From SZUA-442 sp963759175 (GTDB lineage Bacteria; Actinomycetota; Acidimicrobiia; Spongiisociales; UBA5794), in NCBI GenBank assembly GCA_963759175.1, contig CAVWXP010000010.1, positions 186,001 through 250,000 on the forward strand: DNA of 64,000 bases, read 5' to 3'. The translations under genes and the position numbers were made by a program. The stretch's first letter is position 1. Each line of letters begins with the position of its first letter. The notes below the pieces were generated by a model. That model saw nothing but the letters and a program-made list of their open reading frames with translations, searched no databases and was not told the DNA's origin. Positions 49,373 to 59,195 of this stretch are shown here, piece after piece.

Positions 49373-50410
49373 TCAGGTTCCCTTCGTGATGACGAATACG
49401 CTGAATCCCCCGAGGCCCGAAGGGTCGAGGAGGGCCTCCACACCGATTCTCTGGGACCGCGCTGCGAGCTGGTCCATGACACGACCGTGCGCTGCCCGCC
49501 CCCGTTCGGCGGCCAACAGGCCTTCGACGACGGCGGCGGCGCCGTGGTCGAGGAGGAACTCACGCTGCGTCGTGAGCACGACATCGGCCCCTGCCCGCGT
49601 GGCGGCGGCGACGACGGCATCGGCGTTGACATCCACGGTGATGTCGGTGGCACCGGGTCGGGCGAACCAGTCCCGTGGCGCCGTGTGGCGGCGGTACGCC
49701 CGAACGAGGTCATCGGGACGGCGATGCGCGAGCTCGTCGGAAGACGCTGCATAGTCGATGACGCACATCGCGAGACTCGCGAAGCGGCCAATGACCCCGG
49801 TCAGCCACTCCGCGGCGTCGAGCTGAGCGCTCACCAGCGTCCCGACCCCGACATCGGGGAAGAACTCACGGCACCAAGCGGCGACGTCGTCACGGATCGG
49901 CAGGTCGCTCCATACGATGGCCTCATCGTCCGTGCCCACACCCACCTCCGTCCAGCCGTCATGCGTCCGCCTGGCGAGAGCGAACGGGAGGTTGTCGAGG
50001 AGCTCGTTGGCGATGACCACACCATGGGCGAGGTCCGGCAGCTCGTCCATCGTCGCCAGTACGCCGACGCCCGGTACCCGATCGGCGATCGATCGACGCG
50101 CGGCGGGTGATCGTTCGACGGCGTACAAGGGACGGTGGGTGGATCCCATCGAAGCAAGCAGGGCCCCGGACCCAGCGCCGACATCGATGACCGGGGACTC
50201 GACTCGAGGTGCGGCCTCGTCGACCCAGTGGATCAGGAGTTCACCGAAGTGGCCGCTCACCTCAGGACTCGTGACGAAGTCCCCTTCGCTGCCCGGCGAA
50301 CCGTGACCCGCCGTGAAGAAGCCTTCGGCGCCGTACAGGCATCGGTCCATGTAGGCATCGAACGGCATCACACCGTTCATACGGATGCTCTCGATGATGG
50401 CGGCTCTCAC
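49373..50410 (-). CDS. MidA/NDUFAF7-family protein methyltransferase
   Basis: A 345-residue SAM-dependent methyltransferase of COG1565. Motifs: MPFDAYMDRCLYGAEGFFTA, the SEGDFVTSPEVSGHFGELL signature, motif I VIDVGAGSGALLASM, and ANELLDNLPFALARRTHDGW. In mitochondria the homologue NDUFAF7 methylates an Arg of NDUFS2 (NuoD) during complex I assembly. Here it lies 50 nt after nuoN, on the same strand, and has its own leaderless-type promoter (TAGGCT 6 nt before the GTG at 50410). A role in complex I assembly is plausible. Confidence 0.82.
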   Translation of the reverse strand: MRAAIIESIRMNGVMPFDAYMDRCLYGAEGFFTAGHGSPGSEGDFVTSPEVSGHFGELLIHWVDEAAPRVESPVIDVGAGSGALLASMGSTHRPLYAVERSPAARRSIADRVPGVGVLATMDELPDLAHGVVIANELLDNLPFALARRTHDGWTEVGVGTDDEAIVWSDLPIRDDVAAWCREFFPDVGVGTLVSAQLDAAEWLTGVIGRFASLAMCVIDYAASSDELAHRRPDDLVRAYRRHTAPRDWFARPGATDITVDVNADAVVAAATRAGADVVLTTQREFLLDHGAAAVVEGLLAAERGRAAHGRVMDQLAARSQRIGVEALLDPSGLGGFSVFVITKGT

Positions 50411-50416
50411 GTCCGG

Positions 50417-50422
50417 AGCCTA
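50417..50422 (-). promoter_or_regulatory. Leaderless-type -10 (TAGGCT) for the MidA-type gene
   Basis: TAGGCT on the minus strand ends 6 nt before the GTG at 50410. Confidence 0.45.
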
Positions 50423-50460
50423 CGAGTCGCGCACGGCCGGCGTGCCCCTCGACGACCCGA

Positions 50461-51975
50461 CTAGAGCCCGAACGCAGCGAGGATCTCGCTGGAGAACTCC
50501 CCGATGTTGGCGGCCAACCCGGGGAAGACGCCGAGGATGACGACGCCGAACGCCGTGAGCCCGACAGCGAAGCCGATGGGGCCGGGAATCTCGACACGTT
50601 CCATCGACTCGACGTCGAGCCCGTCGGGGACTGAGTCGAAGAATGCGGTCTTCATCACCTTGGCGTAGTAGACGAACGCAATGACCGCATTGACCGCGGC
50701 GATGATCGCGATGCTGTAGCCCCACCAGTTGCCGACGCCGATCGTCGCCTGGAACATCGCGAACTTCGCAAACCATCCGGCGAGCGGCGGCACGCCGGCA
50801 AGCGACATGAAGAACACGGCCAGCGCCAACGCGAGACCCGTTGCGTACCGGTACAGCCCACCCCAATCCTCGAGCTCGTACGAACCCAGGCGTTGGCCGA
50901 TGACGATCGCCACGGCGAACGCGCCGAGGTTCATCACGGCGTAGATGACGAAATAGGTGACGGTTGCGTAGAACGGTCCGGCGAGGTCGTCGGCACCCGA
51001 TGCCGCCGCTGCACCGAATGGAGCGAGCATGAACCCGGCCTGGGCGATCGATGAGTATCCGAGCAGTCGGATGATGTTCGTCTGCTTGATGGCGACGAGG
51101 TTGCCGACCGTCATCGACAGCGCCGCAACGACCCACAGGAGCGGTCCCCACACGTCCGTTACGGTCGGGAGGGCGAGGTAGCACACCGAGAGGATGGCGA
51201 CGAAGCCTGCACCCTTGGAGCCGACCGACAGCCAGGCCGTCACGGGTGTCGGGGCGCCTTCGTAGGTGTCGGGCGTCCAGTAGTGGAACGGCACCGCCGA
51301 GACCTTGAACCCGAGCCCGAGGATCACGAAGATCACGCCGAGGCTGAACAGCGGGATCTCGGATGCCCCGACGGCGGCGATCGCCATCTCGTCGAACTGC
51401 AGGGTCCCGGTGAGCCCGTAGAGCAGCGACACACCGAAGAGGGTGAGCGCGAGCGCCAGGACGCCGGTGACGAAGAACTTGAGTGCGGCCTCGTTCGAGC
51501 GCGGATCAGCCTTCCGCCAACCGGCCAACATGAAGGCTGGTCCCGAGACGAGCTCGAGGGCCACGATGAGCGTGATGAAGTCACGGGCCGAGGCCATGAC
51601 GACACCACCGAGAACCGACGCAACGAGGAGGAAGTAGTACTCGCCCTCGTAATAGCGGTCGGTCTCGAGGAACCCGATCGACAACAGCAGCGCCACGAAC
51701 CCGGAGAAGATGAACACTGCCTTCAACACGAGCGCATACGTGTCGATCACGTAGGTGCCTTCGAACAGCACCCGCGTTCCCGTGTCGGTGCAAAAGTCGA
51801 GGCTCCCGCAGAAGGCGAGGCTCAGGATCGGCACCATGGCCGCGAAGAGGCCGAGCACGGCGATGATCGCGACGAGGTATTTGCGTCGCGTGAAGCTGTC
51901 GACGAGCAGCGTCACGACGACGGTGACCGCCAGGATCACCTCCGGTGCAAGCGCGTGCCAGTCAATGGTGAACAC
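50461..51975 (-). CDS. nuoN: NADH-quinone oxidoreductase subunit N
   Basis: An antiporter-like proton-pumping subunit of complex I, 504 residues with about 14 hydrophobic helices. The family core is clear: FITLIVALELVSGPAFMLAG, KVSAVPFHYWTPDTYEGAPT (the key Lys/His helix) and LLGYSSIAQAGFMLAPF. It starts at GTG (51975), 3 nt after nuoM, and is the last gene of the nuo operon. Confidence 0.94.
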   Translation of the reverse strand: MFTIDWHALAPEVILAVTVVVTLLVDSFTRRKYLVAIIAVLGLFAAMVPILSLAFCGSLDFCTDTGTRVLFEGTYVIDTYALVLKAVFIFSGFVALLLSIGFLETDRYYEGEYYFLLVASVLGGVVMASARDFITLIVALELVSGPAFMLAGWRKADPRSNEAALKFFVTGVLALALTLFGVSLLYGLTGTLQFDEMAIAAVGASEIPLFSLGVIFVILGLGFKVSAVPFHYWTPDTYEGAPTPVTAWLSVGSKGAGFVAILSVCYLALPTVTDVWGPLLWVVAALSMTVGNLVAIKQTNIIRLLGYSSIAQAGFMLAPFGAAAASGADDLAGPFYATVTYFVIYAVMNLGAFAVAIVIGQRLGSYELEDWGGLYRYATGLALALAVFFMSLAGVPPLAGWFAKFAMFQATIGVGNWWGYSIAIIAAVNAVIAFVYYAKVMKTAFFDSVPDGLDVESMERVEIPGPIGFAVGLTAFGVVILGVFPGLAANIGEFSSEILAAFGL

Positions 51976-51978
51976 GGA

Positions 51979-53571
51979 TCAGCCTCCAAAGGCCTTCTCG
52001 ACGAGACCGATGACGGCGTCGTTGGTCGCCCCGAAGATGATCCGGGGGAAGATGCCGATGAGGATGGTCCCGATCACGAGGGGGGTCCATGCGAGCCATT
52101 CGGACATGTCGACGTCGTGGAACTCCTGACCCGCCCATTCCTCGGACGGTTCACCGAAGTTGACGTTGCGCAGCATGTACAGCATGTACCCCGCCGTCAG
52201 GACGGTGCCGATGGCGCCAACCACCATGAAGGTCCGGAAGGTGGGCGTTGCGCCGATGGCCTCGAGCGGCTGGAACGACGCCATGAGCGCCATGAACTCA
52301 CCCCAGAACCCGGCGAGTGCTGGCAGACCCAAGGACGCCATGGCGGCGAGTCCGAGCAGCACACCCATCTTGGGCATGAGCTTGAGGTTGCCCCCGAGCC
52401 GACGCATGTCCCTGGTGTGGTAGCGGTGCGACATGGACCCTGCGATGAAGAACAACAGGCCGGTGATGAGGCCGTGGGCGACCATGCCGATGATCGCGGC
52501 GTTGATACCGATGTCCGTCAGGGTGGCGATACCGAGCATCACGAAGCCCATGTGGCCCACCGACGAGTACGCGATGAGGCGCTTCATGTCGGTTTGTGCC
52601 AGACAGGCGAGCGATCCGTAGATGATGCCGATGACGGCGAGGAATCCGATCCACGGGGCCCATCGCACCGCTTCGTCCGGGAGGATCGGAAGGGCGATCC
52701 TGACGAATCCGTAGGTACCGAGCTTCAGGAGGACGGCAGCCAGGATGACGGATCCCACGGTCGGTGCGGCCGTGTGGGCATCGGGGAGCCACGTGTGGAG
52801 GGGCCACATCGGCACCTTCACGGCGAATCCGAGGAACATGCCGCCGAACACCAACAGGGCGAAGGTGCCGGTGAACGCGCCGGCGGCACCGATGTCCGCG
52901 AGCTCGATCATCGAGAAGCTCCGGTAGCCGAGCGTCTCCTCGCTCTTGAAGTAGAGCGCCAGGAAGCTCAACAGCATGAACGCGGAGCCGGCGAGGGTGA
53001 ACACGAAGAACTTCAGGGACGCGTAGAGCCGCATCTCCATCTTCCACCCGAAGATCGGCACCTCTCGTATGCCACGATCACCCCAGATGCCGATCATGAA
53101 GTACATCGGCAGGAGCACGACCTCGAAGAACACGAAGAACAGGACCAGGTCGAGTGCGACGAACGTACCCGTCATGCCAGTGGCGAGGATCAGCACGAAC
53201 ACCAGGAGGAGCTTCGGGTTGTGCGGTTCGGGCCAGTGGTTCCACGAGTAGACGATGGCGAGCACCGTGATGACCGTCGACAACACGACGAGCGACAGGG
53301 AGATCCCGTCCACACCGATGGCATAGTTGGCGTTGATCGCCTCGATCCATGTCGTGTCGATCGACGTACCGAACTGGTACGTGTCTGCGGCTGAGTAATC
53401 GAAGTTCGCTACCAGTACGACCGATGCTGCCAGCGTCACCAGACTGAAGGCGAGGGCGGTCCACTTGAGGGCCGCCTCCTGCGCCTTCGGTATGGCGAGT
53501 AGCACCACCGCGCCGATGACCGGCAGGAAGACGATCAGGCTCAAGCCCCAACCGTTTTCTAACCAATCCAT
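51979..53571 (-). CDS. nuoM: NADH-quinone oxidoreductase subunit M
   Basis: Antiporter-like subunit of 530 residues. Visible: FFVFFEVVLLPMYFMIGIWG, AVKVPMWPLHTWLPDAHTAA, SVILAAVLLKLGTYGFVRIA and IAYSSVGHMGFVMLGIATLT, the conserved Lys/Glu helices of NuoM. The ATG at 53571 lies 13 nt after nuoL. The downstream stop is 3 nt from nuoN. Confidence 0.95.
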   Translation of the reverse strand: MDWLENGWGLSLIVFLPVIGAVVLLAIPKAQEAALKWTALAFSLVTLAASVVLVANFDYSAADTYQFGTSIDTTWIEAINANYAIGVDGISLSLVVLSTVITVLAIVYSWNHWPEPHNPKLLLVFVLILATGMTGTFVALDLVLFFVFFEVVLLPMYFMIGIWGDRGIREVPIFGWKMEMRLYASLKFFVFTLAGSAFMLLSFLALYFKSEETLGYRSFSMIELADIGAAGAFTGTFALLVFGGMFLGFAVKVPMWPLHTWLPDAHTAAPTVGSVILAAVLLKLGTYGFVRIALPILPDEAVRWAPWIGFLAVIGIIYGSLACLAQTDMKRLIAYSSVGHMGFVMLGIATLTDIGINAAIIGMVAHGLITGLLFFIAGSMSHRYHTRDMRRLGGNLKLMPKMGVLLGLAAMASLGLPALAGFWGEFMALMASFQPLEAIGATPTFRTFMVVGAIGTVLTAGYMLYMLRNVNFGEPSEEWAGQEFHDVDMSEWLAWTPLVIGTILIGIFPRIIFGATNDAVIGLVEKAFGG

Positions 53572-53584
53572 CTCTTTGCTCCTC

Positions 53585-55672
53585 CTAGAGAATGATGAAC
53601 AGCACGGCTATCACGATGACGCCGACGAAGCTGAACGCTGCGTACTGCTGGACGCGCCCGGTGAAGGCACGTCGCAGCACGGATCCGGACGCCCCGGTTG
53701 CGGCACCGGTTGCGTTGTACACGCCGTCGACGACGTTCTCGTCCGTTGCACGCACACCTTGGGCGAGCGCCAACGATCCCGCACCGACGGCGTTCGCCAC
53801 GCCGTCGACCACCCGCATGTCGAACCACAGCACGACACGGGCGAGAGGGCCCATGGTCGGCCGCACGATGGCCGCCATGTAGAAGTCGTCGATGTAATAG
53901 AGGTTCTCCCACAGCGGCCACAGGACGGGTATGCGGAAGGTGTCCCGTTCCGCTTGCGTCTTGCTGTCGGCATCGCGACCGTAGAGCCACCACCCGATGC
54001 CGAGTCCGAGGAGGGCCACCGGTGTGACGATGGCGATGAGAGCGAAATCGAAGCTCTCCGGGTGGTGATCGCCGATGCCCGTGAGCGGGTTCCTCTTGGC
54101 GAGCCAATCGGTGAAACCGGTGTAGATGCCTGGCATGTTGACCCAGCCGGCCGTGAGGGCGAAGAACGCGAGGCCCATGAGCGGGAAGGTCATGACGGAT
54201 GGCGATTCGTGCGGGTGGCCATCGCCCTTGTAGGTGCCGAAGAACGTGAGTGACACGGCGCGAGCCATGTAGAGCGCGGTGATGAACGCACCGGCGATGC
54301 CGAGGACGAGGATGAAGTTGGCGACGGGTTGGCCGTGGCCACCTGCGTACTTCATCGAGGCGAGGATCTCGTCCTTCGAGAAGAATCCGGCGAACGGGAA
54401 GATGCCCACCAGGGCCAACGTGCCCATGACGAAGGTCCAGAACGTCTTCGGCATGTACTTGCGCAGCCCGCCCATGTCGGACATGTTGTTCGAGTGCACG
54501 GCGTGGATGACCGATCCTGCGCCGAGGAAGAGCAACGACTTGAAGAACGCATGCGTGAAGAGATGGAACAGGCCAGCGGTGTAGGCGCCCGCACCCATTG
54601 CAGCGACCATGTAGCCGAGCTGGCTCACGGTGGAGTACGCCAGGACCTTCTTGATGTCGTTCTGGACGATGGCGAGGAAGCCCATGAGGAACAGGGTGAG
54701 TCCGCCGATCACGATGATGATGTTGCGAACGTCCCCGGCGAACATGCCGTCGAGGTCGAGGTAGAACGGGAAGAGCCTGCCGAGCAGGTACACGCCCGCG
54801 GTCACCATGGTCGCGGCGTGCATGAGCGCCGACACCGGCGTGGGACCGGCCATGGCATCGGGCAGCCACACGTGGAGCGGGAACTGGGCGGACTTGCCCA
54901 TGGCACCGATGAACAGCAGGAGGCCAGCCCAGAATGCGTACTGGGAGAGCATCCCGTTCTGGCCCTCCACCACGACGTCCATCACATCGTTGAACTGGAA
55001 CGAGCCGACCGAAACCGCCATGATGATCGCACCGAGGAACAGCCCTGCGTCGGCGACCTTGTTGACCATGAACGCCTTGTTGGCGGCATCGACGTTGGCC
55101 ATGTCCTCCCAGTAGTGACCGATGAGGAGGTACGACGACACGCCGACGAGTTCCCAGCCGACGATCAGCTGGATCAGGTTGGGTGATGCGACCAGGACGA
55201 GCATGCCGCCGGCGAAGAGCGAGAAGCTGGCGAAGAACCAGGTGAAGCGGACGTCGCCCTCGAGATATCCCTTGGCGTATGTGAACACCAGGAGACCCAC
55301 CACGCCGACGAGGAAATACATCATGATCGAGAGGCCGTCGACCGCAACGCCCCATTCGAGGGTGTACGACCCGATCTCGGCGATCTCGATCTGTCCGTAA
55401 TACGCAACACCCTCGGTCGCATTCAGGATGAACAGCACGGTGCCGTACACCGCGACGAACCCGATGGCGAGCTCGGCCATGAGCCATCCCTTGAAGGGCG
55501 ACTTCTTCCCGAAGAGGACGATGAGGAACGTCGTGAGGATCGGAACGACCACGATCAGCCATGCGAACTCGACGATCGGGCCACTCTGTGATTCCGGCTT
55601 CGATGGCCTTGCCTCCTCCTCGGCAGCGAGGAGGAGATTCGGAACGATGGAGGCGAGGGTATGCAGCATCAT
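53585..55672 (-). CDS. nuoL: NADH-quinone oxidoreductase subunit L
   Basis: The largest antiporter-like subunit, 695 residues. Motifs: WELVGVSSYLLIGHYWE, KSAQFPLHVWLPDAMAGPTP, VSALMHAATMVTAGVYLLGR, IQNDIKKVLAYSTVSQLGYM, and the C-terminal lateral-helix region with final hydrophobic segment (FVGVIVIAVLFIIL). The ATG at 55672 overlaps the nuoK stop as TGATG; TTG 55675 and ATG 55669 are alternatives. A short extra N-terminal hydrophilic stretch (AEEEARPSKPESQSG) precedes the first helix. Confidence 0.95.
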   Translation of the reverse strand: MMLHTLASIVPNLLLAAEEEARPSKPESQSGPIVEFAWLIVVVPILTTFLIVLFGKKSPFKGWLMAELAIGFVAVYGTVLFILNATEGVAYYGQIEIAEIGSYTLEWGVAVDGLSIMMYFLVGVVGLLVFTYAKGYLEGDVRFTWFFASFSLFAGGMLVLVASPNLIQLIVGWELVGVSSYLLIGHYWEDMANVDAANKAFMVNKVADAGLFLGAIIMAVSVGSFQFNDVMDVVVEGQNGMLSQYAFWAGLLLFIGAMGKSAQFPLHVWLPDAMAGPTPVSALMHAATMVTAGVYLLGRLFPFYLDLDGMFAGDVRNIIIVIGGLTLFLMGFLAIVQNDIKKVLAYSTVSQLGYMVAAMGAGAYTAGLFHLFTHAFFKSLLFLGAGSVIHAVHSNNMSDMGGLRKYMPKTFWTFVMGTLALVGIFPFAGFFSKDEILASMKYAGGHGQPVANFILVLGIAGAFITALYMARAVSLTFFGTYKGDGHPHESPSVMTFPLMGLAFFALTAGWVNMPGIYTGFTDWLAKRNPLTGIGDHHPESFDFALIAIVTPVALLGLGIGWWLYGRDADSKTQAERDTFRIPVLWPLWENLYYIDDFYMAAIVRPTMGPLARVVLWFDMRVVDGVANAVGAGSLALAQGVRATDENVVDGVYNATGAATGASGSVLRRAFTGRVQQYAAFSFVGVIVIAVLFIIL

Positions 55673-55977
55673 CAACCCCGCATCATCGTCAGGTCGTTCG
55701 GATCAGCCGACTGGCGATTCCGGAAGATCATCAGGACGATCGCGATACCGATGCCGACCTCTGCCGCCGCGAGGGCGATGATGAACAGCGAGAACACCTG
55801 CCCGGACACCAGCACATCCTGGAGGTACACGTCGAATGCGACGAGGTTGATGTTGACCGCGGCGAGCATGAGTTCGACCGAGGCGAGGATGAGCACGGTG
55901 TTCTTCCGCGTGATCACGCCGTAGAGGCCGAGCGAGAACAAGGCTGACCCGACGAGGATGAACTGGACGATGGTCAT
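55672..55977 (-). CDS. nuoK: NADH-quinone oxidoreductase subunit K
   Basis: A 101-residue Mrp-like subunit with three helices. Conserved membrane Glu residues are in ILASVELMLAAVNINLVAF and IIALAAAEVGIGIAIVLMIF. The ATG at 55977 overlaps the nuoJ stop (ATGA), and the stop overlaps nuoL. Confidence 0.94.
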   Translation of the reverse strand: MTIVQFILVGSALFSLGLYGVITRKNTVLILASVELMLAAVNINLVAFDVYLQDVLVSGQVFSLFIIALAAAEVGIGIAIVLMIFRNRQSADPNDLTMMRG

Positions 55978-56516
55978 CGCTCCACCGCCTCCTCGTCCCT
56001 GCGTGCCAGGGCGATACCGCCGATGAGTGCAGCGAGCAGCACGACGGACAGGACCTCGAACGGAATGATGTAGCGGGTGAAGATGACGTCGGCGATGTCG
56101 GCGGTTGGCGTGGGTTCGAACGGCTCGATCATCTCGTTCGAGAAGGCGTCGATGGTGGCCCAGGCGATGACGCCGAACAACACCACGGACAGGAGGGCGG
56201 CCGGCCTCGTGACATTGGTCCCCTGCGTGAGCTGGGCGTTCATTCCGAGCGGAGCCCGCGTGATCATCGTGCCGATGAGGAAGAGGATGATGACCGCACC
56301 GATGTAGACCAGGACCACGGTCCATCCGACGAATTCGGCGCCGAGCATGAGGAACAGCGCTGCGGTGCCGGCGAGGGACACGACCAGATAGAGCACGGCT
56401 CGCACGATGTTCTGCGATGTCACGGTCTTCCACGCGCCGAAGACCGTGGGGAGGGCGATGAGCAGGAACACCCAATTCGCACTCTCGCGCAGCCAATCAC
56501 CAAGTGAGACCGTCAT
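55974..56516 (-). CDS. nuoJ: NADH-quinone oxidoreductase subunit J
   Basis: A 180-residue membrane subunit with five helices, including TAALFLMLGAEFVGWTVVLV and YIGAVIILFLIGTMITRAP, the conserved third helix of NuoJ. The C-terminus RRDEEAVER is short. The ATG at 56516 is 2 nt past the nuoI stop; a longer frame upstream overlaps nuoI and is rejected. Confidence 0.92.
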   Translation of the reverse strand: MTVSLGDWLRESANWVFLLIALPTVFGAWKTVTSQNIVRAVLYLVVSLAGTAALFLMLGAEFVGWTVVLVYIGAVIILFLIGTMITRAPLGMNAQLTQGTNVTRPAALLSVVLFGVIAWATIDAFSNEMIEPFEPTPTADIADVIFTRYIIPFEVLSVVLLAALIGGIALARRDEEAVER

Positions 56517-56518
56517 GC

Positions 56519-56989
56519 CTACTTCTCCAGCGCCGGGGGCTCGGGGACGGTCGCGAGCCAATCGGTCAGCCGCTCCTTGTCGTGGAGCATGAGCGAGACA
56601 TTGTCCTCGCTGTACTCGTACTCGGGGCTCCAGTGGAGGGCGTCGAAGGGACACACCTCGACGCAGATGCCGCAGTACATGCACAAGCTGTAGTCGATGT
56701 CGAAGCGATCGAGTGTGGCGCGTGCGCGCGGCCGCCCGCCGGGCTTCGAGGGAGGCTGCTCCTCCTTGTGGCCCTCGATGTAGATGCACCAGTCGGGGCA
56801 CTCACGGGCACACAGCATGCACACCGTGCAGTTGTCGACGTCGAGCGAGATGACGCCGCGTGCACGCGGCACCGGCACCTCCTGCTCCTCCGGGTACATC
56901 GTGACCGGCGCCTTCTTCACCATGGTCTTGAGCGTCAGCCACATGCCTTTGAACAGGCCGGGGAAGGGGAACGCGATGTTCTTCGACAT
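56519..56989 (-). CDS. nuoI: NADH-quinone oxidoreductase subunit I (two 4Fe-4S clusters)
   Basis: A 156-residue ferredoxin-like subunit carrying clusters N6a and N6b: CTVCMLCARECPDWCIYIEG and CMYCGICVEVCPFDALHWSP. The ATG at 56989 overlaps the nuoH stop as TGATG. A basic loop between the clusters (HKEEQPPSKPGGRPRARATL) is usual for actinobacteria. Confidence 0.95.
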   Translation of the reverse strand: MSKNIAFPFPGLFKGMWLTLKTMVKKAPVTMYPEEQEVPVPRARGVISLDVDNCTVCMLCARECPDWCIYIEGHKEEQPPSKPGGRPRARATLDRFDIDYSLCMYCGICVEVCPFDALHWSPEYEYSEDNVSLMLHDKERLTDWLATVPEPPALEK

Positions 56990-58014
56990 CAGAAAACCAC
57001 CTTGAAGATCGACACGAGGGCGATGTTGAAGAGGGCGAGGGGGATCAACCACGTCCACGCGATGGTCTGGAGCTGATCCTCACGGAGGCGCGGCCAGGTC
57101 CATCGGATCCAGATGATCACGAACACGAGTACGGCGATCTTGAGGCCGAGGACGCCGGGTCCGGCGAGGTTGGCGAGTACACCCGAGAGGCCCGGAGCCG
57201 AGTATCCGCCGAGGTAGAGCGTTGCGGCGATCGCCGACAGACCGATCATCGATGCGTATTCGCCGAGGAAGAACATCGTGAAGCGGATGCCCGAGTACTC
57301 GGTGAGGTACCCCATGGTGAGCTCGGACTCGGCGATCGGCATGTCGAAGGGGATGCGGCTGAGCTCGGCGACGGCAGCGATCATGAAGATCGCAAATCCG
57401 AGGATCTGACCTCGGACGAGGTACGGCATCGATACCTCGAACCCTGCCACGGTGAACCACGTGTCGGCCTGGGCCTCGACGATGCCGTTGAGGGACATCG
57501 TCCCTGCCTGGATCACGACGGCGACGACGGCGAGCACCAACGGCAACTCGTACGCGATCAGCTGGGCGGCGGCACGCAGGCCGCCCATGAGCGAGTACTT
57601 GTTCGCCGACGACCATCCGGCCATCAGGACGCCGAGCACCGACAGCGACGAGATCGCCAGGAGATAGAACGCCCCGACGTCGAGATTCGCACCGACGAGG
57701 TCCGGACCGAGTGGGATGACGGCGAACACGCCGATGGTCGCCATGAGCACGACGTAGGGGGCGTATCCGTAGACCGTGCGGTCCGCTCCGGTGGGTGCGA
57801 GGTCCTCCTTCTGGAGGAACTTGAGTCCATCGGCGAGCGGCTGGGCCCAGCCGTAACGCCCACCTGCGTAGTACGGACCGATACGCGACTGCATGTGCGA
57901 GCCGATCTTGAGTTCGGCGTAGATGACCACGAGGGCACCGGTGAGCACGATGAGGAGTGCGCCGACCACCTTGAGGACCAGCTGGATCCAGAAACCGTCG
58001 AGGAACTCGGTCAT
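56989..58014 (-). CDS. nuoH: NADH-quinone oxidoreductase subunit H
   Basis: The quinone-site membrane subunit, 341 residues. Motifs: VIYAELKIGSHMQSRIGPYY, GRYGWAQPLADGLKFLQKED, FAIFMIAAVAELSRIPFDMP and ESELTMGYLTEYSGIRFTMF. The ATG at 58014 overlaps the nuoD stop by 4 nt (ATGA). In standard 14-gene operons nuoEFG lies between nuoD and nuoH; here nothing does. Confidence 0.95.
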   Translation of the reverse strand: MTEFLDGFWIQLVLKVVGALLIVLTGALVVIYAELKIGSHMQSRIGPYYAGGRYGWAQPLADGLKFLQKEDLAPTGADRTVYGYAPYVVLMATIGVFAVIPLGPDLVGANLDVGAFYLLAISSLSVLGVLMAGWSSANKYSLMGGLRAAAQLIAYELPLVLAVVAVVIQAGTMSLNGIVEAQADTWFTVAGFEVSMPYLVRGQILGFAIFMIAAVAELSRIPFDMPIAESELTMGYLTEYSGIRFTMFFLGEYASMIGLSAIAATLYLGGYSAPGLSGVLANLAGPGVLGLKIAVLVFVIIWIRWTWPRLREDQLQTIAWTWLIPLALFNIALVSIFKVVF

Positions 58015-59195
58015 CGGTCCACATCCCCGAGCACGAAGTCGAGCGATCCCATGATCGCGACGAGGTCGGGGACGAGCTGTCCAGGCAGGATCCACGGCAG
58101 GATCGAGAGGTTCGAGAACGAGGTGGAGCGGATCTTCACGCGGTACGGCACCTTGCCGCCCTCGGAGACGATGAAGTAGCCGAACTCGCCCTTCGGGTTC
58201 TCGGCTCGTGTATACACCTGGCCCTTCGGTGGCTTCAGGATGCGGGGCACCTTGGCCTGGAGTGGACCCGAAGGGATCATGTCGACGGCCTGACGGATGA
58301 TCCTCACCGATTGGCGGATCTCCTCGAGCCGGACGATGTACCGGTCGTAGCAATCACCGTCCTGGGCGACGGCGATGTCGAAGTCGAGCTGGTCGTAGGT
58401 GAGGTAGGGATCGGCCTTGCGCAGGTCATAGGCGACGCCCGAGGCACGCAGGTTCGGGCCCGAAAGCCCGTACTCGATGGCCTTGTCTGCGGGGATGACA
58501 CCCACGCCGACCGTTCGCATCTTGATGAGTTCGTTGCCGGTCACGAGCGAATCGATGTCCGAGCAGATCTTGTCCATGCGGTCCATCGCCTCGAGGGTTC
58601 GCTGGAAGAACCCGGCCGGCAGGTCCATCGACTGCTTCTTCGTGGTCGAACCACCGCCGTAGTTGGGCTTGACGCCGCCGACGCGGTTGAAGTTCGGGTG
58701 GAACCTGCCACCCGTCACCTCCTCGATCAACTCGAGGATGTACTCGCGTTCGCGGAGGGAATGCATGAGCGGTGTCGTGGCACCGAGCTCGAGCGGATAC
58801 GACGACATGAAGACCAGATGCGAGGAGATCCGTGCCAGCTCGGACAGGATGAGGCGGATCCACTGGGCCCGCTCTGGCACCTCGACGCCCATGAGCTTCT
58901 CGACACCCATGATGAAGGGAACCTCGTTCGCAAATCCAGACACCCAGTCGATCCGGTTGACGAGGGTCGTGATCTGCGCGTAGGTCCGGACTTCGGCCAG
59001 CTTCTCATAGCCCCGATGCATGTACCCGATCACGGGTTCGACTTCGCGAATCCGTTCACCGTCGACCTTGGCGACGAGGCGCAACACGCCATGGGTGGAG
59101 GGGTGCTGGGGACCGATGTTGAGCGTCATGTCCGGCGTCTGGAGCTCCACCGAGACCGCAGCTTCGGAGCGGTGCATCATCTCTCGCGAGGTCAC
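58011..59195 (-). CDS. nuoD: NADH-quinone oxidoreductase subunit D
   Basis: The 49-kDa-type subunit next to the quinone site, 394 residues. Motifs: TLNIGPQHPSTHGVLRLVAK, EPVIGYMHRGYEKLAEVRTY, the quinone-near tyrosine and histidine, and the end LPGQLVPDLVAIMGSLDFVL then GDVDR. It starts at GTG 59195 overlapping the nuoC stop as GTGA. NuoD is the likely substrate of the MidA-type methyltransferase encoded at 49373-50410. Confidence 0.95.
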   Translation of the reverse strand: MTSREMMHRSEAAVSVELQTPDMTLNIGPQHPSTHGVLRLVAKVDGERIREVEPVIGYMHRGYEKLAEVRTYAQITTLVNRIDWVSGFANEVPFIMGVEKLMGVEVPERAQWIRLILSELARISSHLVFMSSYPLELGATTPLMHSLREREYILELIEEVTGGRFHPNFNRVGGVKPNYGGGSTTKKQSMDLPAGFFQRTLEAMDRMDKICSDIDSLVTGNELIKMRTVGVGVIPADKAIEYGLSGPNLRASGVAYDLRKADPYLTYDQLDFDIAVAQDGDCYDRYIVRLEEIRQSVRIIRQAVDMIPSGPLQAKVPRILKPPKGQVYTRAENPKGEFGYFIVSEGGKVPYRVKIRSTSFSNLSILPWILPGQLVPDLVAIMGSLDFVLGDVDR

